NCBI GenBank assembly: GCA_922989275.2
Contig: OV277859.1
Location: 86,610,198-86,674,197, forward strand
Reading direction: 5' to 3'
Origin: Gari tellinella
Lineage: Eukaryota > Mollusca > Bivalvia > Cardiida > Psammobiidae
Length of the DNA: 64,000 nt
Shown: positions 62,572-64,000 of the stretch, one piece after another
How the letters are laid out: the number at the start of each line of letters is the position of its first letter
How positions within the stretch are numbered: position 1 is the stretch's first letter
Program-made: the position numbers and the translations under genes
The notes under the pieces: model-generated
What the model was told of the DNA's origin: nothing
The model's input: only the letters and a program-made list of their open reading frames with translations
Databases searched by the model: none

Positions 62572-62646
62572 GTAAGTATGCAACCCAAAGACTTTGGATG
62601 AATCTGTGAAACATGTCAAAAATGTCTCAGTAAGTATGCAACCCAA
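62531..62646 (+). repeat. 58-bp tandem duplication of exon 11 3' end and splice donor
   Basis: Two identical 58-bp units, 62531-62588 and 62589-62646. Each holds the last 41 nt of MSH5 exon 11, the GTAAGT donor and 17 nt of intron in total. The second donor is at 62630-62631. Use of the distal donor would add 58 nt, shift the frame and meet TGA after nine further codons. Confidence 0.95.
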
Positions 62647-63513
62647 TGTCCTTAATACAGAAGTTGCTTTACTTTCAACCTGCTTTAAGTGGCTATCTGT
62701 TTTCAAAACTAGAAAAAGGCTGAAGAGAAATTGTCTGCTCAAGACATGGTATGAAATTAAAGAAATAATCTTCGCTCCATGGTTTGCTATGGCCTCATAT
62801 ACCATGATTTGGAGTTCTGACACATAGCAAATTAACCACGAGGGCTGAAGGCTTTAAAGAAGTTTAACATCTAAATACATTGAATAAAGTATTTATCACT
62901 TAAATATGTCAACCACTTTACAAACTATCAGCAAAACGTTGTATATACTAGATATATCACGGTAAATTCGTTTATAGAGACGAATTCATGTGTCATGATA
63001 TACAATCATAGTGACAAACAGTTCAGATCCTAATATTTACATTCGCCCCGCATTGTCCTTATATAACACTATTCTAAAAAGAGACTTGCATATCTCAATG
63101 AATGCTCACTTAAAATCCAGTTCTAGCCGGCTGGTTTAGGGGCGGAGCTATACTGATCACTTTCAAATCGATACAGAGAAGTCCGTATGGTAGGCGCGGT
63201 TAACGCGGAGTAATCAAATATGGCGTGTGAGAAAATCGGTTTTAAAAAACGCGACCTAAATTTAAGATGCTTATCATACAAGTATTTCGTAAATTCTTGT
63301 GTTTTTAAATATCTCAAAAGGGATTTTAAACATAACGAGTAAGTTTACCGGTCTAAATTTATCCAGTAAATATAATATGTGATTGGGATTAGTTTCAGTC
63401 CATATATAGAGATCTTTACTACAATAGCATTGCATAGCAACGGGCAAAGTGTCTATTAGAACGGTTATGTACATTTCTGGTTCATTTCTCAGCTCACGAT
63501 GGAATATAAATAT
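62647..63513. other. Intron 11 start
   Basis: An A right-half fragment (CTTTACTTTCAACCTGC) lies at 62662-62715. The rest is unique, and no exon 12 is recognised. Confidence 0.5.
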
Positions 63514-63626
63514 AAGAAATAAATTGCGTACTTCCGTTATTCATGAGCTGATGGCACTTGCTAGTAAAAGCATGGAAGTGCCATCAGCTCATGAATGCCG
63601 GAAGTACGCAATTCATTTCTTAAATG
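63514..63626. repeat. Inverted repeat, ~45-bp arms
   Basis: AATTGCGTACTTCCGTTATT and CATGAGCTGATGGCAC pair with GTGCCATCAGCTCATGAATG and AAGTACGCAATT. Loop ~20 nt. No terminal target duplication recognised. Confidence 0.8.
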
Positions 63627-63735
63627 AAACAAAGCATTCTCTGGTGATTTGGCCTGATTTGAATTGTTTGCAGGGGAAACTTGTGTGTATTTGAAAGGAT
63701 AAGTTAGTTACTCTTCCTCCTGTCTTTTTGTGCCT

Positions 63736-64000
63736 TTAACCCTTTACCCTATAGCCTGTTTCTAGTTTTGTAGACAGGTGACCACATTTATAAAGCAGGT
63801 TGAAAGTAAAACAAAATGCATTTTAACCCTTAGACCGCCAAATAAATTGTCGTCTGCTATATTTCTCGTCTGCTTCAAGTTTCAAAGTTGCTCAAAATTG
63901 CTGAAAATGTTGTCCGAGTGTCAAACAGCTTGGATCCGGATGAGACGCCGAGTTACTCGGCGTCTCATCCGGATCCAAGCTGTTTGCATATGGAGCTATA
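63736..64000. mobile_element. A-family MITE cut by a B-family MITE at a TTAA, continuing past the window
   Basis: TTAACCCTTTACCCTATAGC to AAAACAAAATGCAT, then TTAACCCTTAGACCGCC at 63823. B hairpin ACAGCTTGGATCCGGATGAG with perfect complement around CCGAGTTACTCGG. The right ends of both lie beyond 64000. Confidence 0.82.

Noticed and set aside
63660..63695. Candidate MSH5 exon 12 after TTTGCAG
   Set aside because: The frame runs only GKLVCI then stops, and the expected conserved residues after 'KNV' are absent.

Overview
The window looks like animal nuclear DNA, most likely from a bivalve mollusc. It is AT-rich and gene-poor, with large introns and very dense short transposons. Two things point to bivalves: 'pearl'-type elements (ACGG/CCGT microsatellite plus ~160-300 bp core tandem repeats), and a TRIM/NHL-like beta-propeller protein of a class that is greatly expanded in bivalves. 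The organism call is inference; there is no diagnostic RNA gene or mitochondrial sequence.

The main gene is the 5' part of MSH5, the meiotic MutS homologue, on the + strand. Eleven exons can be placed between 14379 and 62571, all with AG/GT borders and compatible phases. They give 501 codons: a 207-residue low-complexity N-terminal extension, then the conserved MSH5 connector and core start. The ATPase half lies beyond the right edge. Introns reach about 13 kb (intron 1) and 20 kb (intron 10). Intron 10 holds an antisense 306-codon reading frame for a TRIM/NHL-type beta-propeller (52164-53084, minus). No other gene is supported; the remaining reading frames are mostly hairpin transposons read through in several frames.

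Most of the rest is mobile DNA. Family letters are mine. A: TTAA-flanked ~250 bp MITEs with ends like TTAACCCATTACCCCATA and a long central hairpin (about 50 whole or broken copies). B and F: other TTAA-flanked hairpin MITEs. C, D, H: TA-flanked MITEs. E, G, I, J: further inverted-repeat families. K: a ~0.5 kb TTAA-flanked element with an internal tRNA-like pol III promoter. L: a long-TIR element. HINE: pearl/Helentron-like elements with a 5' hairpin, (GTCC)n, tandem core repeats and a 3' end in CTTGT. There are also a complete tRNA-derived SINE with a 12-bp target duplication and three tiny LINE-like tails with target duplications.

Layout: 1-14.3 kb is upstream DNA full of MITEs, including a ~5.2 kb nested composite at 7.4-12.6 kb. 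14.38-15.0 kb is MSH5 exon 1. 15-28 kb is intron 1. 28-42.6 kb holds exons 2-10. 42.6-62.4 kb is intron 10 with the antisense NHL frame. 62.4 kb to the end holds exon 11 and the start of intron 11. The most striking pattern is that the same central hairpins occur inside MITE families with unrelated ends, and that TTAA-type MITEs repeatedly insert into TTAA sites carried by other hairpin MITEs.
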